DNA of 64,000 bases from an uncultured Eggerthellaceae bacterium (GTDB lineage: Bacteria > Actinomycetota > Coriobacteriia > Coriobacteriales > Eggerthellaceae), in the NCBI GenBank assembly GCA_944321455.1, contig CALULI010000009.1, positions 121,523 through 185,522 of the forward strand. Direction: 5' to 3'. Shown here piece by piece: positions 1 through 8,256 of this stretch. Each line of letters opens with the position of its first letter. Positions within the stretch are counted from its first letter, which is position 1. Both the position numbers and the translations under genes were made by a program. The notes under the pieces are model-generated. The model saw only the letters and a program-made list of their open reading frames with translations. It had not been told where the DNA came from and did not search any database.

Positions 1-639
1 GCGTATGATTGGGATTTCTGCCAGATTCAGCTTAATTATTGCGATACCGAACACCAGGCAGGAATCAAAGGCATGAAAAAGGCTGCCGAAAAGGGCATGG
101 GCGTTGTGGTTATGGAACCTTTGCGCGGCGGCTTTTTGGTTGATGTTCCTCCTGCGGTTCAGCAGGTTTTTGATAGCGCTCCCGTTAAACACAGTAACGT
201 GGAATGGGCTTTCGACTTTTTGTGGGATATGCCTGAGATTTCATGTGTGCTCACCGGTCCTACTAATCCTGAAGTGTTAAAGGAAGATATTGCGCTTGCC
301 AAGCAGTCTCATCCTCATATGATGAGCGATGAAGAAAAGCAGGTTTTGGAAAAAGCAGCGCAGGCTTACCATGAAAGTGCACCTATTCCTTGTACGGGGT
401 GCAATTATTGTGTTGAGTACTGCCCTCAAAAGTTGACAATTCCTTACAATTTACTGGCGTATAATCTGCGCTTTATCTATGACGATCTTGAGATGGCGCG
501 CGATTATTACCACAACGAAGTCCCCAAGTTTGGTAAGCAGGCTGATCTGTGTACAGGTTGTGGAACATGCGAAGAAATCTGTCCTCAGCATATTAAAATT
601 AGTGAATGGATGCCCAAGGTTTGTGAGCTCTTAGACTAG
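1..639 (+). CDS. Aldo/keto reductase with C-terminal ferredoxin domain (5' end outside window)
   Basis: The reading frame is open from base 1, so the N-terminal part of the barrel lies upstream of the window. The visible part holds the last strands of an aldo/keto reductase TIM barrel (conserved stretch VVMEPLRGG near the start, then a helix-rich tail). It is followed by two four-cysteine clusters, CTGCNYCVEYCP and CTGCGTCEEICP, typical of a 2x[4Fe-4S] ferredoxin module. This matches the COG1453 type of predicted oxidoreductase, common in anaerobes. Its electron donor is probably reduced ferredoxin or an internal iron-sulfur relay; the carbonyl substrate cannot be told from sequence. It ends 148 bases before larE, and the gap holds a 7-bp inverted repeat (662-668 with 681-687) without a T-run. 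Confidence 0.85.
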   Translation, partial: AYDWDFCQIQLNYCDTEHQAGIKGMKKAAEKGMGVVVMEPLRGGFLVDVPPAVQQVFDSAPVKHSNVEWAFDFLWDMPEISCVLTGPTNPEVLKEDIALAKQSHPHMMSDEEKQVLEKAAQAYHESAPIPCTGCNYCVEYCPQKLTIPYNLLAYNLRFIYDDLEMARDYYHNEVPKFGKQADLCTGCGTCEEICPQHIKISEWMPKVCELLD

Positions 640-787
640 CTGCCTGCACGCTTTTGCGTATGACTAGGTTGGATGGTTGTCCTAGTCTGTGGATTGCAGG
701 GAAGTGTGGCACGCGGCTTACGTAGTTCGATCATGCCTTTCGGTTGTCCATCGACGGTATCTATGTAGCAATGAAGGGGGCTTGCGC

Positions 788-1417
788 GTGCTGGAATATG
801 AAGATGTTCCTTGTGAGCTAAGATCCTTTTTTGCTGATCATCCTCGTGTTGCACTGGCCTTTTCGGGAGGCTGCGATTCTGCTTATCTGTTTGCGTGCGC
901 TCTGACATGCAAGGTAAAGGTGCATGCCTATTTAGTCCATTCGCAGTTTCAATACGGCTTCGAACTTGATGATGCGTATCGCGTAGCACGCAGTCTGGGG
1001 ACGCGTTTTCAGATTATTGAGCTTGATGTTCTCTCAGATAAGGCAATTACTGCTAATCCGCAGGATCGTTGCTATTTCTGTAAGCGTCTGATGTTCAAAA
1101 CCATCTTAGATCATGCCCAGCGTGATGGCTTTGATACGCTAATTGACGGAACGAACGCTACCGATAACCCTGATCGCAGGCCAGGATTTCGTGCTATAAG
1201 CGAATACGGCGTGCTTTCGCCGCTTCGTCTTGCCAACCTTACCAAGGAAGAAATACGTGATCTTTCTCGCAAGGCGGGACTCATCACTGCTGATAAACCT
1301 AATTATTCGTGTTTGGCTACGCGCATTCCTGAGGGGGAGCGCATCACCGAAGAAAAGCTGCAAAGCCTCTCGCAAGAAGACTGGCTCGATCGCACTAAGG
1401 AAGAAGCAGGGGTATGA
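788..1417 (+). CDS. larE: LarE-like ATP-dependent sulfur transferase, short form
   Basis: LarE adenylates the pyridinium dicarboxylate mononucleotide and converts its carboxylates to thiocarboxylates during nickel-pincer nucleotide (NPN) synthesis. The PP-loop SGGCDS is at residues 26-31. Cysteines are at C95 and C98 (motif CYFCK) and C175 (motif CLATR); C175 aligns with the sulfur-donating Cys176 of Lactiplantibacillus LarE as I recall it. Three cysteines suggest the iron-sulfur type that recycles sulfur rather than the single-Cys sacrificial type (inference). I chose the GTG at 788 because a GAAGGGGG ribosome site precedes it; an ATG at 689 is in frame but adds unlike sequence. At 209 residues it is about 60 shorter than usual, missing the C-terminal segment after the CLATR region. 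Its stop overlaps the larB start (ATGA). Confidence 0.8.
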   Translation: MLEYEDVPCELRSFFADHPRVALAFSGGCDSAYLFACALTCKVKVHAYLVHSQFQYGFELDDAYRVARSLGTRFQIIELDVLSDKAITANPQDRCYFCKRLMFKTILDHAQRDGFDTLIDGTNATDNPDRRPGFRAISEYGVLSPLRLANLTKEEIRDLSRKAGLITADKPNYSCLATRIPEGERITEEKLQSLSQEDWLDRTKEEAGV

Positions 1418-2178
1418 CACATTCAATTGAAGGAATTCTCCAGGCAGTTGCCAATAAAGAGCTATCCGTTGACGATGCGCTGCTGGCTTTGAAAAAGGAA
1501 CCGTTTACGGATCTGGGTTATGCCAAGGTGGATAACCATCGTGCGGTCCGCCAAGGCGCTGCGGAGGTTATCTATGGTGCGGGCAAAACCTTTGCTCAGA
1601 TTCGCGGTATTTGTGAAGCCATGCTCAAAGATGGCCAAGAGTGCATCTTAATCACTCGTCTAAACCAAGAATGCGCCCAGCAGTTGCGCGGCGTGATTAA
1701 TCTTGAGTATCACAAGGACGCGAAGGTGGGCATTGTAGGAAAGCTGCCCGAGCCTGATGGTGTAGGTACTATTGTGGTGGCAGCCGCTGGTACAAGCGAT
1801 TTACCCGTGGCAGAGGAAGCGGCTCTGACCGCGGAAGCGCTTGGCAACAAAGTTGATCGTCTCTACGATGTGGGAGTGGCGGGCATTCATCGCTTGCTTG
1901 CCCACATGGATGAGGTTATGACCGCGCAGGTAATTATTACGGTGGCGGGCATGGAAGGCGCGCTGGCAAGTGTGATCGGTGGTATGGCATCGTGTCCTGT
2001 GATTGCGGTTCCCACCAGCGTTGGCTACGGCGCTTCATTTGGCGGGGTGGCAGCGCTGCTTGCCATGCTCAATTCGTGCGCCAGTGGCGTGAGCGTTGTT
2101 AACATTGACAACGGTTTTGGTGCTGGTTTCCAGGCGCACCTCATTAATCATTTAAAGACCCTAGACCGTGAAAAGTGA
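1414..2178 (+). CDS. larB: LarB, pyridinium-3,5-biscarboxylate mononucleotide synthase
   Basis: LarB carboxylates nicotinic acid adenine dinucleotide and hydrolyses the phosphoanhydride, giving the dicarboxylated mononucleotide that LarE thiolates. The 254-residue protein has the family layout: a variable N-terminal helical part (1-120) and a PurE/AIR-carboxylase-like domain (about 120-245). That domain contains the glycine-rich stretches AAAGTSDLPVAEEA, DVGVAGIHRLL, VAGMEGALASVIGG and the tail GYGASFGG. Length and motifs are normal, so this looks like the intact member of the cluster. It overlaps larE by four bases and is followed three bases later by the larC-like gene, indicating one transcript. 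Confidence 0.9.
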   Translation: MTHSIEGILQAVANKELSVDDALLALKKEPFTDLGYAKVDNHRAVRQGAAEVIYGAGKTFAQIRGICEAMLKDGQECILITRLNQECAQQLRGVINLEYHKDAKVGIVGKLPEPDGVGTIVVAAAGTSDLPVAEEAALTAEALGNKVDRLYDVGVAGIHRLLAHMDEVMTAQVIITVAGMEGALASVIGGMASCPVIAVPTSVGYGASFGGVAALLAMLNSCASGVSVVNIDNGFGAGFQAHLINHLKTLDREK

Positions 2179-2181
2179 GAA

Positions 2182-2742
2182 ATGCTCATGATTATAGAAT
2201 TCGACTTTACCCAAAACGCCAATCGCTCTCAGATTCTTGACACGCTTTTAGCAGCAATGGCTGATAGTCAACGTGTTCAGTTTGACGATGCGATTCACCA
2301 CGCTGAAGTTCCCGAACATCACCACCATCATCTCTCTGATGTGTATCAGAGTATTGATGGATTGGCAGTAAGCCAGCAGGTTAAAGATGATATGTACGCC
2401 GTGTATAGCATCCTTGCTCAAGCTGAGGCGGCGGTTCATGGTTGCAGCGTAGAGGAAACGCACTTTCACGAAGTAGGCAATGCGTCAGGTATTCGCAATG
2501 CGCTGGCAATTTGTCTCGCTTTTGAGGTGCTCTCACCCGAGCAAGTAATTGCGACGCCTGTTCAAGCAGGTAAGGGAACTATCGAATGTGCTCATGGCGT
2601 TCTTGAAGTTCCCGCTCCCGCAACGGCAGCTATTTTGGACCAGGGTATTCCTGTTTGTGAACAGCGTCTTGAAGGGGAGCGTTGTACGCCTACATCGGCA
2701 GCGCTGATTAAGCATTTTGTGCAGGAATTTCGCACCGTGTAG
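2182..2742 (+). CDS. LarC-like protein, N-terminal domain only (nickel insertion family)
   Basis: LarC uses CTP to insert nickel into the NPN precursor. This 186-residue protein keeps several LarC1 marks: a histidine run (EHHHHHLSDVY), the HFHEVG motif, CAHGVLEVPAPAT and ERCTPTSAAL. It lacks the usual N-terminal CFSGISGDM-type motif (here replaced by DFTQNANRSQ). It also lacks the whole LarC2 domain. Full-length LarC is about 400 residues, and only 99 bases separate this stop from the next gene, so LarC2 is not encoded here in any frame. It may be a variant working with LarC2 encoded elsewhere, a metal-binding accessory, or a decaying gene. The start is ATG 2182 or ATG 2188; neither has a strong ribosome site. 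The family assignment is firm, the function is not. Confidence 0.7.
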   Translation: MLMIIEFDFTQNANRSQILDTLLAAMADSQRVQFDDAIHHAEVPEHHHHHLSDVYQSIDGLAVSQQVKDDMYAVYSILAQAEAAVHGCSVEETHFHEVGNASGIRNALAICLAFEVLSPEQVIATPVQAGKGTIECAHGVLEVPAPATAAILDQGIPVCEQRLEGERCTPTSAALIKHFVQEFRTV

Positions 2743-2744
2743 TT

Positions 2745-2772
2745 TTGCGCTTAGCGGTTTCACCCGTATACT
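2745..2772 (+). promoter_or_regulatory. Candidate promoter of the Ser/Thr kinase gene
   Basis: TTGCGC at 2745-2750, a 16-base spacer, then TATACT at 2767-2772, about 70 bases before the GTG start of the kinase. The same two hexamers with the same spacing precede rpsB at 50598. Confidence 0.55.
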
Positions 2773-2841
2773 AGTGGCATCATCAAAACAACTATCAGTG
2801 GGATAATCACACGCAGCTTATACACAAAAGGAGCTCACTGA

Positions 2842-4641
2842 GTGTCAGAATTATTGCTTGACAGATATGAAGTAGTTGCTGAGGCAGGATCAGGAGGCTT
2901 TGCTTCGGTTGTTGTTGCGTATGACACGCGCATCCGTCGTTTAGTGGCCATCAAGTGTTTGCCGCTTGATTCTGTGGCAGACAATCATACCTTGCCTGAA
3001 CAAGGCAGCATTCTTACCGATGAATCCGAATACGATATCACTGCTATCCCAGGCTTAGACGAAGCACGTACTGCAGCGCTTTTGAACAATCCTCACATTG
3101 TTCAGGTGTATGACTTCGAAGTGCAAAATGCAACAGCCTACCTTATTTTGGAATACATCGACGGCATGTCGTTAGGTGATATGCTGAAATATTACAACCA
3201 AGAAATTGATGCCGATATCATTGCTGCGGTGTTCGATGGCGTTTCTCGCGCTTTGAAGGCAGCGCATGCTAAAGGTGTTCTGCACTTAGATATTAAGCCC
3301 GACAATGTTTTGATTGACCAGCAAGGTCAGGTTAAAGTGGTTGACTTTGGTCTGGCGCGCTTAGCAGGAGACGCAGGGTACGGTTCTGCAGCAGGTGGCA
3401 CCATTGGATATATGCCTCCTGAGCAGATGCGTCAGGAAGATCTTGATGAGCGTTGTGATGAATGGGCTCTTGCCAGCTTGACGTACGAGCTTATTGCGGG
3501 GGCAAATCCGTTTTTGGCTCCTACCTTAGAAAAGGCTGAAGACGTTATTTACGATGCGGAATTGGTGCTGCCATCGTTATGTCGTGAGGGCTTTGATGAA
3601 AGTATCGATGACATCATGTTTTGTGCGCTCGATCCTGATCGTGAAGAACGCTACGATTCGGTCTCTGATTTTGCCCGCGAAATGAAGCAGTGCTTAGGAA
3701 GCCCGAAAAAAGGGGTAAAAAAGCTTGCTGAATTAGTGGGTAACGTCCTTGATGAAGAGGACGATGATACAACGGCTCCTGTGGCGGCTGTGTATGAGCC
3801 CCATGAGCTTTCGGATCGCGCCTATGGCGCTATCATGCGCGTATCAAGTGCGTTGTTTGTGGCGCTGACCGCCTTTCTTGCTCTTAGCAACATTGAAGTG
3901 CTTACCGAATGGTCATTGCCCGTAACGGTTGGGCTTGGCGTGCTTATGGTTGCACTCGGTGCTGTTATTCCGCATTTGGGAGCGCTGGTGTCTCTTGAGG
4001 CGCTCGGCATCATGTTTTTTGCCAACGAAGCTCCCTTGCCAGGAGTGCTTATGGTGGTTGAGGCATTTGTCTGGTGGTATGGCATGGCACGCAGGGATCG
4101 TCTGCTTTCAAATGCAGGCATGAGTATCATGGTCTTTGGCGGATTAGGATTAGGTTTTTTGGCGCCGCTCATGGCTGGCTTTGTCTTACGCGTAAAAGAT
4201 GCGCTTATTACCAGTGCTCATACGCTCTTTATTGCTCTTATGATGGCAGGCATGGGAAGCGGAACTATCCTTGGCTGGGATATTGTGCGTCATCTTGAAG
4301 TGCGCATGTGGACAACGCTTTCGGATACGATTGTTGAAACCGTCAACAATCCTTGTACGTGGTGCTTGGCACTTGCTTGGCTTATTTCTGCGCTTGTCAT
4401 AGCGCTGCTCTGTTCGCGCGGAAATAAGGTATTTGGTTTTATTGGTGTGGGTTGTTCGCTTGCGCTTATGATATGTGCCTACGTGGGGGGATTGGTGCTA
4501 CAAGAACACCTTGCACAGGTTGCCTTCGCGATAGACGGCTTTGGTTTGCTGTCTCTTATTTCTTCGGCTGTTATTGTTGCAGCACTTATAGGCGCGGGTA
4601 TACCTGAGCGCACCTATGATATGCCTAACGAAGAATACTGA
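2842..4641 (+). CDS. Membrane-anchored serine/threonine protein kinase
   Basis: The N-terminal half is a Hanks-type kinase. It has a glycine loop (GSGGFASVVVAY), ATP-binding lysine K38 in VAIK, catalytic loop HLDIKPDN (residues 148-155, catalytic D150), DFG at 168-170 and MPPEQ in the APE position. The usual arginine before the catalytic aspartate is leucine (HLD), making it a non-RD kinase. The C-terminal half (from about residue 330) is a string of roughly eight hydrophobic segments instead of the single helix plus PASTA repeats of PknB-type kinases, so it should sit in the cytoplasmic membrane with the kinase inside. The start is GTG 2842 behind AAAAGGAG. It is monocistronic; a 10-bp inverted repeat follows. 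Substrates are unknown. Confidence 0.85.
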   Translation: MSELLLDRYEVVAEAGSGGFASVVVAYDTRIRRLVAIKCLPLDSVADNHTLPEQGSILTDESEYDITAIPGLDEARTAALLNNPHIVQVYDFEVQNATAYLILEYIDGMSLGDMLKYYNQEIDADIIAAVFDGVSRALKAAHAKGVLHLDIKPDNVLIDQQGQVKVVDFGLARLAGDAGYGSAAGGTIGYMPPEQMRQEDLDERCDEWALASLTYELIAGANPFLAPTLEKAEDVIYDAELVLPSLCREGFDESIDDIMFCALDPDREERYDSVSDFAREMKQCLGSPKKGVKKLAELVGNVLDEEDDDTTAPVAAVYEPHELSDRAYGAIMRVSSALFVALTAFLALSNIEVLTEWSLPVTVGLGVLMVALGAVIPHLGALVSLEALGIMFFANEAPLPGVLMVVEAFVWWYGMARRDRLLSNAGMSIMVFGGLGLGFLAPLMAGFVLRVKDALITSAHTLFIALMMAGMGSGTILGWDIVRHLEVRMWTTLSDTIVETVNNPCTWCLALAWLISALVIALLCSRGNKVFGFIGVGCSLALMICAYVGGLVLQEHLAQVAFAIDGFGLLSLISSAVIVAALIGAGIPERTYDMPNEEY

Positions 4642-4695
4642 TTCCGCACATACACAACAATAGTTTATACGTGCGGAATCCATACGTGCGGAATC
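4640..4695. terminator. Inverted and direct repeat between convergent genes, possible weak terminator
   Basis: GATTCCGCAC (4640-4649) pairs perfectly with GTGCGGAATC (4671-4680) across a 21-base loop. TACGTGCGGAATC then occurs a second time at 4683-4695. There is no long T-run on either strand, so termination is plausible but not typical. It lies between the convergent kinase and pyridoxal kinase genes. Confidence 0.4.
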
Positions 4696-4730
4696 GTTAG
4701 TTTAGCTTTAGCGTTGATGGGGCAGGTAAC

Positions 4731-5603
4731 TTAGCTTAAGAGTTCAGAAATGCGGCCAAGGAGCGGTTCAAAGCTTACGCCACGGTTTTCGAAATCAGGT
4801 TGTTTGGTAGAAATAATCATGGCGTCATGAACAAAGGTGCCCGCAAATTCAACTGCTTCAACCATGGTGTGTCCCGCAAGAAGGGATGCCGTTAGGCAGG
4901 AGCAGAATAGATCGCCCGTGCCATGGAGCATGTAGGGAACCTTTTCGCAGGCCAATTCCGTAAAGGGCACGTTTTCACCCGCAACAAAGTTACGAATCAT
5001 GCCATCGTCGCGCTCAATACCCTTGATGACCACGTTCTTTGCACCGCGCTTACGAAGCTTTTCGATAATGTCAGCCACGCGCGCGTTGCTTAAGTTTTGA
5101 CCAGGGTAATCAATGCCTAAGATAATGGAGGCTTCGGTTAGGTTGGGGGTTAACACGTCAGCACCGTCGGCCAATTCAGTCATGGAAGCGCAGAGCTCTT
5201 TGGTGTAGGTGGGATAAATTTTGCCGTGATCTCCCATAACGGGATCTACGATGCGCAGCGCTTGGGGAAACGTGTCGTAGAGACGCTTGATGCTATCAAC
5301 CTGCTCAGGCGCACCCAAAAAGCCCGAATAGATGGCATCAATTTCAATACCAACCTTTTCCCATGCATCCAAATAAGGATCAATCATGGATGTGGTGTCT
5401 AACATGTGCCAGGTTGGAAAAGCGGTGTGGGACGAAAAGAGGCCCGTTGGTACGGGGCATACATCGCAGCCACCCGCAGAAATAACAGGGATAGCCACCC
5501 CAAGGGAGCATTTGCCGTAACCGCACAGGTCATGCACGGCAGCAACGCGAGGGATGTAGTCAGGGTTTTGTGAGCGATCATACAGAGGATGTACTTCAGA
5601 CAT
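4731..5603 (-). CDS. Pyridoxal/pyridoxamine kinase (PdxY/PdxK family)
   Basis: This ribokinase-fold enzyme phosphorylates B6 vitamers to give pyridoxal 5'-phosphate precursors. The 290-residue protein shows the family order: an N-terminal AAVHDLCGYGKCSL segment, the DPVMGDHGK motif in mid-protein, TPNLTEA, and the anion-hole/catalytic GTGDLF near residue 230. A ThiD-like role is less likely from the overall PdxY-like pattern. The start is ATG 5603 behind GAAGGAA. It is the second gene of a two-gene minus-strand unit with the small membrane protein 20 bases upstream. A PLP salvage enzyme fits the PLP-dependent aminotransferase at 15635, but there is no linkage. Confidence 0.8.
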   Translation of the reverse strand: MSEVHPLYDRSQNPDYIPRVAAVHDLCGYGKCSLGVAIPVISAGGCDVCPVPTGLFSSHTAFPTWHMLDTTSMIDPYLDAWEKVGIEIDAIYSGFLGAPEQVDSIKRLYDTFPQALRIVDPVMGDHGKIYPTYTKELCASMTELADGADVLTPNLTEASIILGIDYPGQNLSNARVADIIEKLRKRGAKNVVIKGIERDDGMIRNFVAGENVPFTELACEKVPYMLHGTGDLFCSCLTASLLAGHTMVEAVEFAGTFVHDAMIISTKQPDFENRGVSFEPLLGRISELLS

Positions 5604-5623
5604 GATTCAATTCCTTCTTTCCG

Positions 5624-5818
5624 TTATTGATCCGCGGAATCTTCGTCATCAAAATCCCACGAATCGTTTGGTTGTGATCCTCTATCGCGAAAGATGCGCT
5701 TTGTGCGCTTTTCGGTGATAACTGCAACAATAACACTTGCCACAAGGAAAATACCTATAAGGCAACCAATCCCGGCATATGTTTCAAAGAGGAAGTGATA
5801 GATCTCGTAAAAGTCCAT
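5624..5818 (-). CDS. Small single-pass membrane protein
   Basis: A 64-residue protein with one hydrophobic helix (about residues 15-35, IGCLIGIFLVASVIVAVI), a short basic stretch (EKRTKR) and an acidic tail (DFDDEDSADQ). A GAAAGGA ribosome site lies in front of the ATG. It is co-oriented with and 20 bases upstream of the pyridoxal kinase gene. I recognise no family; the good ribosome site and the membrane-protein pattern are the reasons for calling it real. Confidence 0.6.
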   Translation of the reverse strand: MDFYEIYHFLFETYAGIGCLIGIFLVASVIVAVITEKRTKRIFRDRGSQPNDSWDFDDEDSADQ

Positions 5819-5887
5819 TTCATTCCTTTCGTGGATTTGTTGAGAGTATCCATGACATCAAAGGTGTGTCTGGTTGTGTACCTAGAG

Positions 5888-5893
5888 TATACT
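5888..5893 (+). promoter_or_regulatory. Candidate -10 element of serS
   Basis: TATACT at 5888-5893 lies about 45 bases before the serS ATG in the divergent intergenic region. No good -35 hexamer is visible at 16-18 bases upstream, so this is weak. Confidence 0.3.
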
Positions 5894-5938
5894 AGCGTTA
5901 CAAAGTTCAAAGTTGTATGACGAGTTGAAAGGTAAACC

Positions 5939-7222
5939 ATGTTAGACATTCGGTTCGTGCGCGAAAACCAAGACAAAGTAAGCAAGGCTATGCAGGACCG
6001 AAATTTCTCATGGGATCCTGAACGCTTTACCACGCTTGATGAAGAACGTCGTCGCGTTATTGCAGAAGAAGAAGCCCTGCTCAATGAGCGCAATGTTATT
6101 TCAAAGACCATTGGCAAGCTGATGGGTGAAGGCAAAAAGGAAGAAGCCGAACAGGCTAAGGAGCGCGTAAGTGCCCTGAAGGACCAGATTGCTGATTATT
6201 CTACTAAGCGCCAGGCTGTTGAAGACGAACTTTATACGCTTTTGTCTTCCGTTCCTAATATTCCTGCTGATACCACTCCTGTTGGTCGCGATGAAAATGA
6301 CAATCCTGAAGTTCGCCGCTGGGGAACACCACGCGAATTTGATTTTGACTTCAAGCCACACTGGGATCTTGGTACCGATTTAGGCATCATTGATTTTGAG
6401 CGTGCGGTTAAGTTGACACAGAGCCGTTTTGTTTTGCTGGGTGGTTTGGGTGCTCGTCTTGAGCGCGCCATCATTAACTTCATGGCAGATACGCACGTAA
6501 GCCGCGGCTTCAAAGAGTGGTGGTGTCCTGTCATGGCAAACAAGAACACGCTCTTTGGCACTGGTCAGCTTCCCAAATTTGAAGAAGACCTGTTCAAGAC
6601 CACCACGAATGATCTCTACCTGATTCCTACCGCAGAGGTTCAGCTGACTAACATTCATTCGGGTGAAGTTCTTGATGCGGCTGATCTGCCGCTGAAGTAC
6701 TGCGCATTTACACCTTGTTTCCGCGAAGAAGCAGGCAGCGCTGGTCGTGACACGCGCGGTTTGATTCGCGTTCATCAGTTTGACAAGGTGGAAATGGTCA
6801 AGTTTGCAAAGCCTGAAGAAAGCTACGATGACCTTGAATCTATGGTGGCAGACGCAGAAAACATTCTGCAGCTTTTAGGTCTTCCTTACCGCGTTATTTC
6901 GCTTTGCACGGGCGACTTGGGCTTTTCTGCTGCTAAAACGTATGACTTGGAAGTATGGCTTCCTTCCTATAACGCTTACAAGGAAATTTCTTCGTGCTCT
7001 AACTGCATTGATTTCCAGGCACGTCGTGCCAACATTAAGTATCGTGACCCTGAAAACTTCAAGGGTACGCGCTTTGTTCATACGCTTAACGGCTCTGGTT
7101 TGGCAGTTGGTCGCACCATGGCCGCTATTATGGAAAATTACCAGCAGGCTGACGGATCCATTACTATTCCTGAAGTGCTGGTACCTTACATGGGTGGTAT
7201 CGAATCCATCCCTGCACAATAG
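5939..7222 (+). CDS. serS: Seryl-tRNA synthetase
   Basis: This enzyme charges tRNA-Ser (and tRNA-Sec) with serine. At 427 residues it has the standard bacterial length. Residues 1-105 form the charged N-terminal arm, a long antiparallel coiled coil that grips the tRNA variable arm. The class II core follows with motif 2 ([14 protein letters not shown]) and motif 3 ([14 protein letters not shown]). The start is the ATG at 5939 with AAAGG upstream. It is transcribed divergently from the small membrane protein gene and 26 bases ahead of the next plus-strand gene. Confidence 0.97.
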   Translation: MLDIRFVRENQDKVSKAMQDRNFSWDPERFTTLDEERRRVIAEEEALLNERNVISKTIGKLMGEGKKEEAEQAKERVSALKDQIADYSTKRQAVEDELYTLLSSVPNIPADTTPVGRDENDNPEVRRWGTPREFDFDFKPHWDLGTDLGIIDFERAVKLTQSRFVLLGGLGARLERAIINFMADTHVSRGFKEWWCPVMANKNTLFGTGQLPKFEEDLFKTTTNDLYLIPTAEVQLTNIHSGEVLDAADLPLKYCAFTPCFREEAGSAGRDTRGLIRVHQFDKVEMVKFAKPEESYDDLESMVADAENILQLLGLPYRVISLCTGDLGFSAAKTYDLEVWLPSYNAYKEISSCSNCIDFQARRANIKYRDPENFKGTRFVHTLNGSGLAVGRTMAAIMENYQQADGSITIPEVLVPYMGGIESIPAQ

Positions 7223-7248
7223 CACTCTGATAGGGTTTTATCGCACGT

Positions 7249-8256
7249 ATGCCTTTGCGGAAACATAACAAGAATCAGCGACCCTCGGCTTCTCGTTCAA
7301 CGAGAACTGGGGGTCGTTCTCGGCGTACGCAAGGGCAAACTCAGCCATCGTTGAGTGCGGAGGAAATGCGTGAGCGTGCGGAAGCGTATGCGCGCATGCA
7401 TCGTGGGGGCGAAGAAAGCCAGCAACATGCGAACAACGTTTCGCAGCCACAGCAGTTGCAGCAGCCACAGCAGCCGCACATGGAGTATCAGGTGCCACAT
7501 GTGTCGGTACAGCCTGCACAGAAGCAGCCAACGCAGAGGCAATTTGCGCAGAAGCAGCCTGTACAGAAGCAACCAGCGCAGAGGAAGATTGATGTGCCCT
7601 CTTTGGCTGCAATGGAGTCAGCGGCTGCGACACCGTTATCGGCTGAGCCATCACCTGAGACACCATCTTCGACTGAGGAACCGTCAGTTCCTCAAACTGC
7701 TCAAACAAAAGAGCGTTCGTCTAAAGCGAAGGTGCGCGCTTCTCGACCAAAGCGAAAAGATTCGACCAAGCAGCGCCGTTTCAAGCCTCTCTTTGTTGTC
7801 TTAGCTATTCTTGCGGCAATTCTTCTTGTTGCCACGTCTGTGCTTGCGTGGAACCAGTGGCTTCGTTTTGATGACAAGGCTGATATTCAGGGCACGTGGT
7901 ATGTGGATGGCACTGACAGCAGTATCACCATTACCGACACGCAGATTGTCCTGACCGACAGCGTGGCATATGACTACACGCTTGATACGTTTAATAAGAC
8001 CATCACGTTCAGTTTTTCGAATTTGCAGGGGAGGGGTACCTATGCGTTTTCGCCTGAGCGCGATGCACTGATTATTACCGAGCAAGATTCATCAGCCGAA
8101 AACGGCAGCGTGCCCACCAAGCTGGTGAGAACATCCGCTTCTGAACAGGCTGCACAGCAGGCAGAATCCGCTGAGGCAACGCAGCAAGCAGGTTCTGCCG
8201 AAGCAACACAGCAGGCAGGATCCGCCGAGGCTGCAAGTACGGGTACCACACAATGA
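7249..8256 (+). CDS. Proline/glutamine-rich membrane-anchored protein with small outer domain
   Basis: This 335-residue protein is of no recognised named family. Residues 1-180 are low-complexity and basic, rich in Gln, Pro, Ser and Arg with repeated QKQP/AQKQP units. A single transmembrane helix follows at about 183-202 (LFVVLAILAAILLVATSVLAW reduced to its core here). After it comes a compact beta-rich segment starting GTWYVDGTDSSITITD that resembles lipocalin-like or DUF-type extracellular domains. The C-terminus ends in near-identical Ala/Glu/Gln repeats (AEATQQAGS). It probably has a cytoplasmic disordered tail and an exported domain. Its stop overlaps the start of the next gene (ATGA at 8253), so the two are translationally coupled. 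Confidence 0.75.
   Translation: MPLRKHNKNQRPSASRSTRTGGRSRRTQGQTQPSLSAEEMRERAEAYARMHRGGEESQQHANNVSQPQQLQQPQQPHMEYQVPHVSVQPAQKQPTQRQFAQKQPVQKQPAQRKIDVPSLAAMESAAATPLSAEPSPETPSSTEEPSVPQTAQTKERSSKAKVRASRPKRKDSTKQRRFKPLFVVLAILAAILLVATSVLAWNQWLRFDDKADIQGTWYVDGTDSSITITDTQIVLTDSVAYDYTLDTFNKTITFSFSNLQGRGTYAFSPERDALIITEQDSSAENGSVPTKLVRTSASEQAAQQAESAEATQQAGSAEATQQAGSAEAASTGTTQ

Noticed and set aside
640..787. A riboswitch or terminator before larE
   Set aside because: Only one 7-bp inverted repeat is seen (662-687), with no T-run and no pattern of a known nickel-cobalt or other riboswitch.
2743..2841. A hidden LarC2 reached by programmed frameshift after the larC-like gene
   Set aside because: Only 99 bases separate the stop from the kinase gene and none of the frames encodes a LarC2-like segment. 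The programmed shift known in Lactiplantibacillus cannot apply here.
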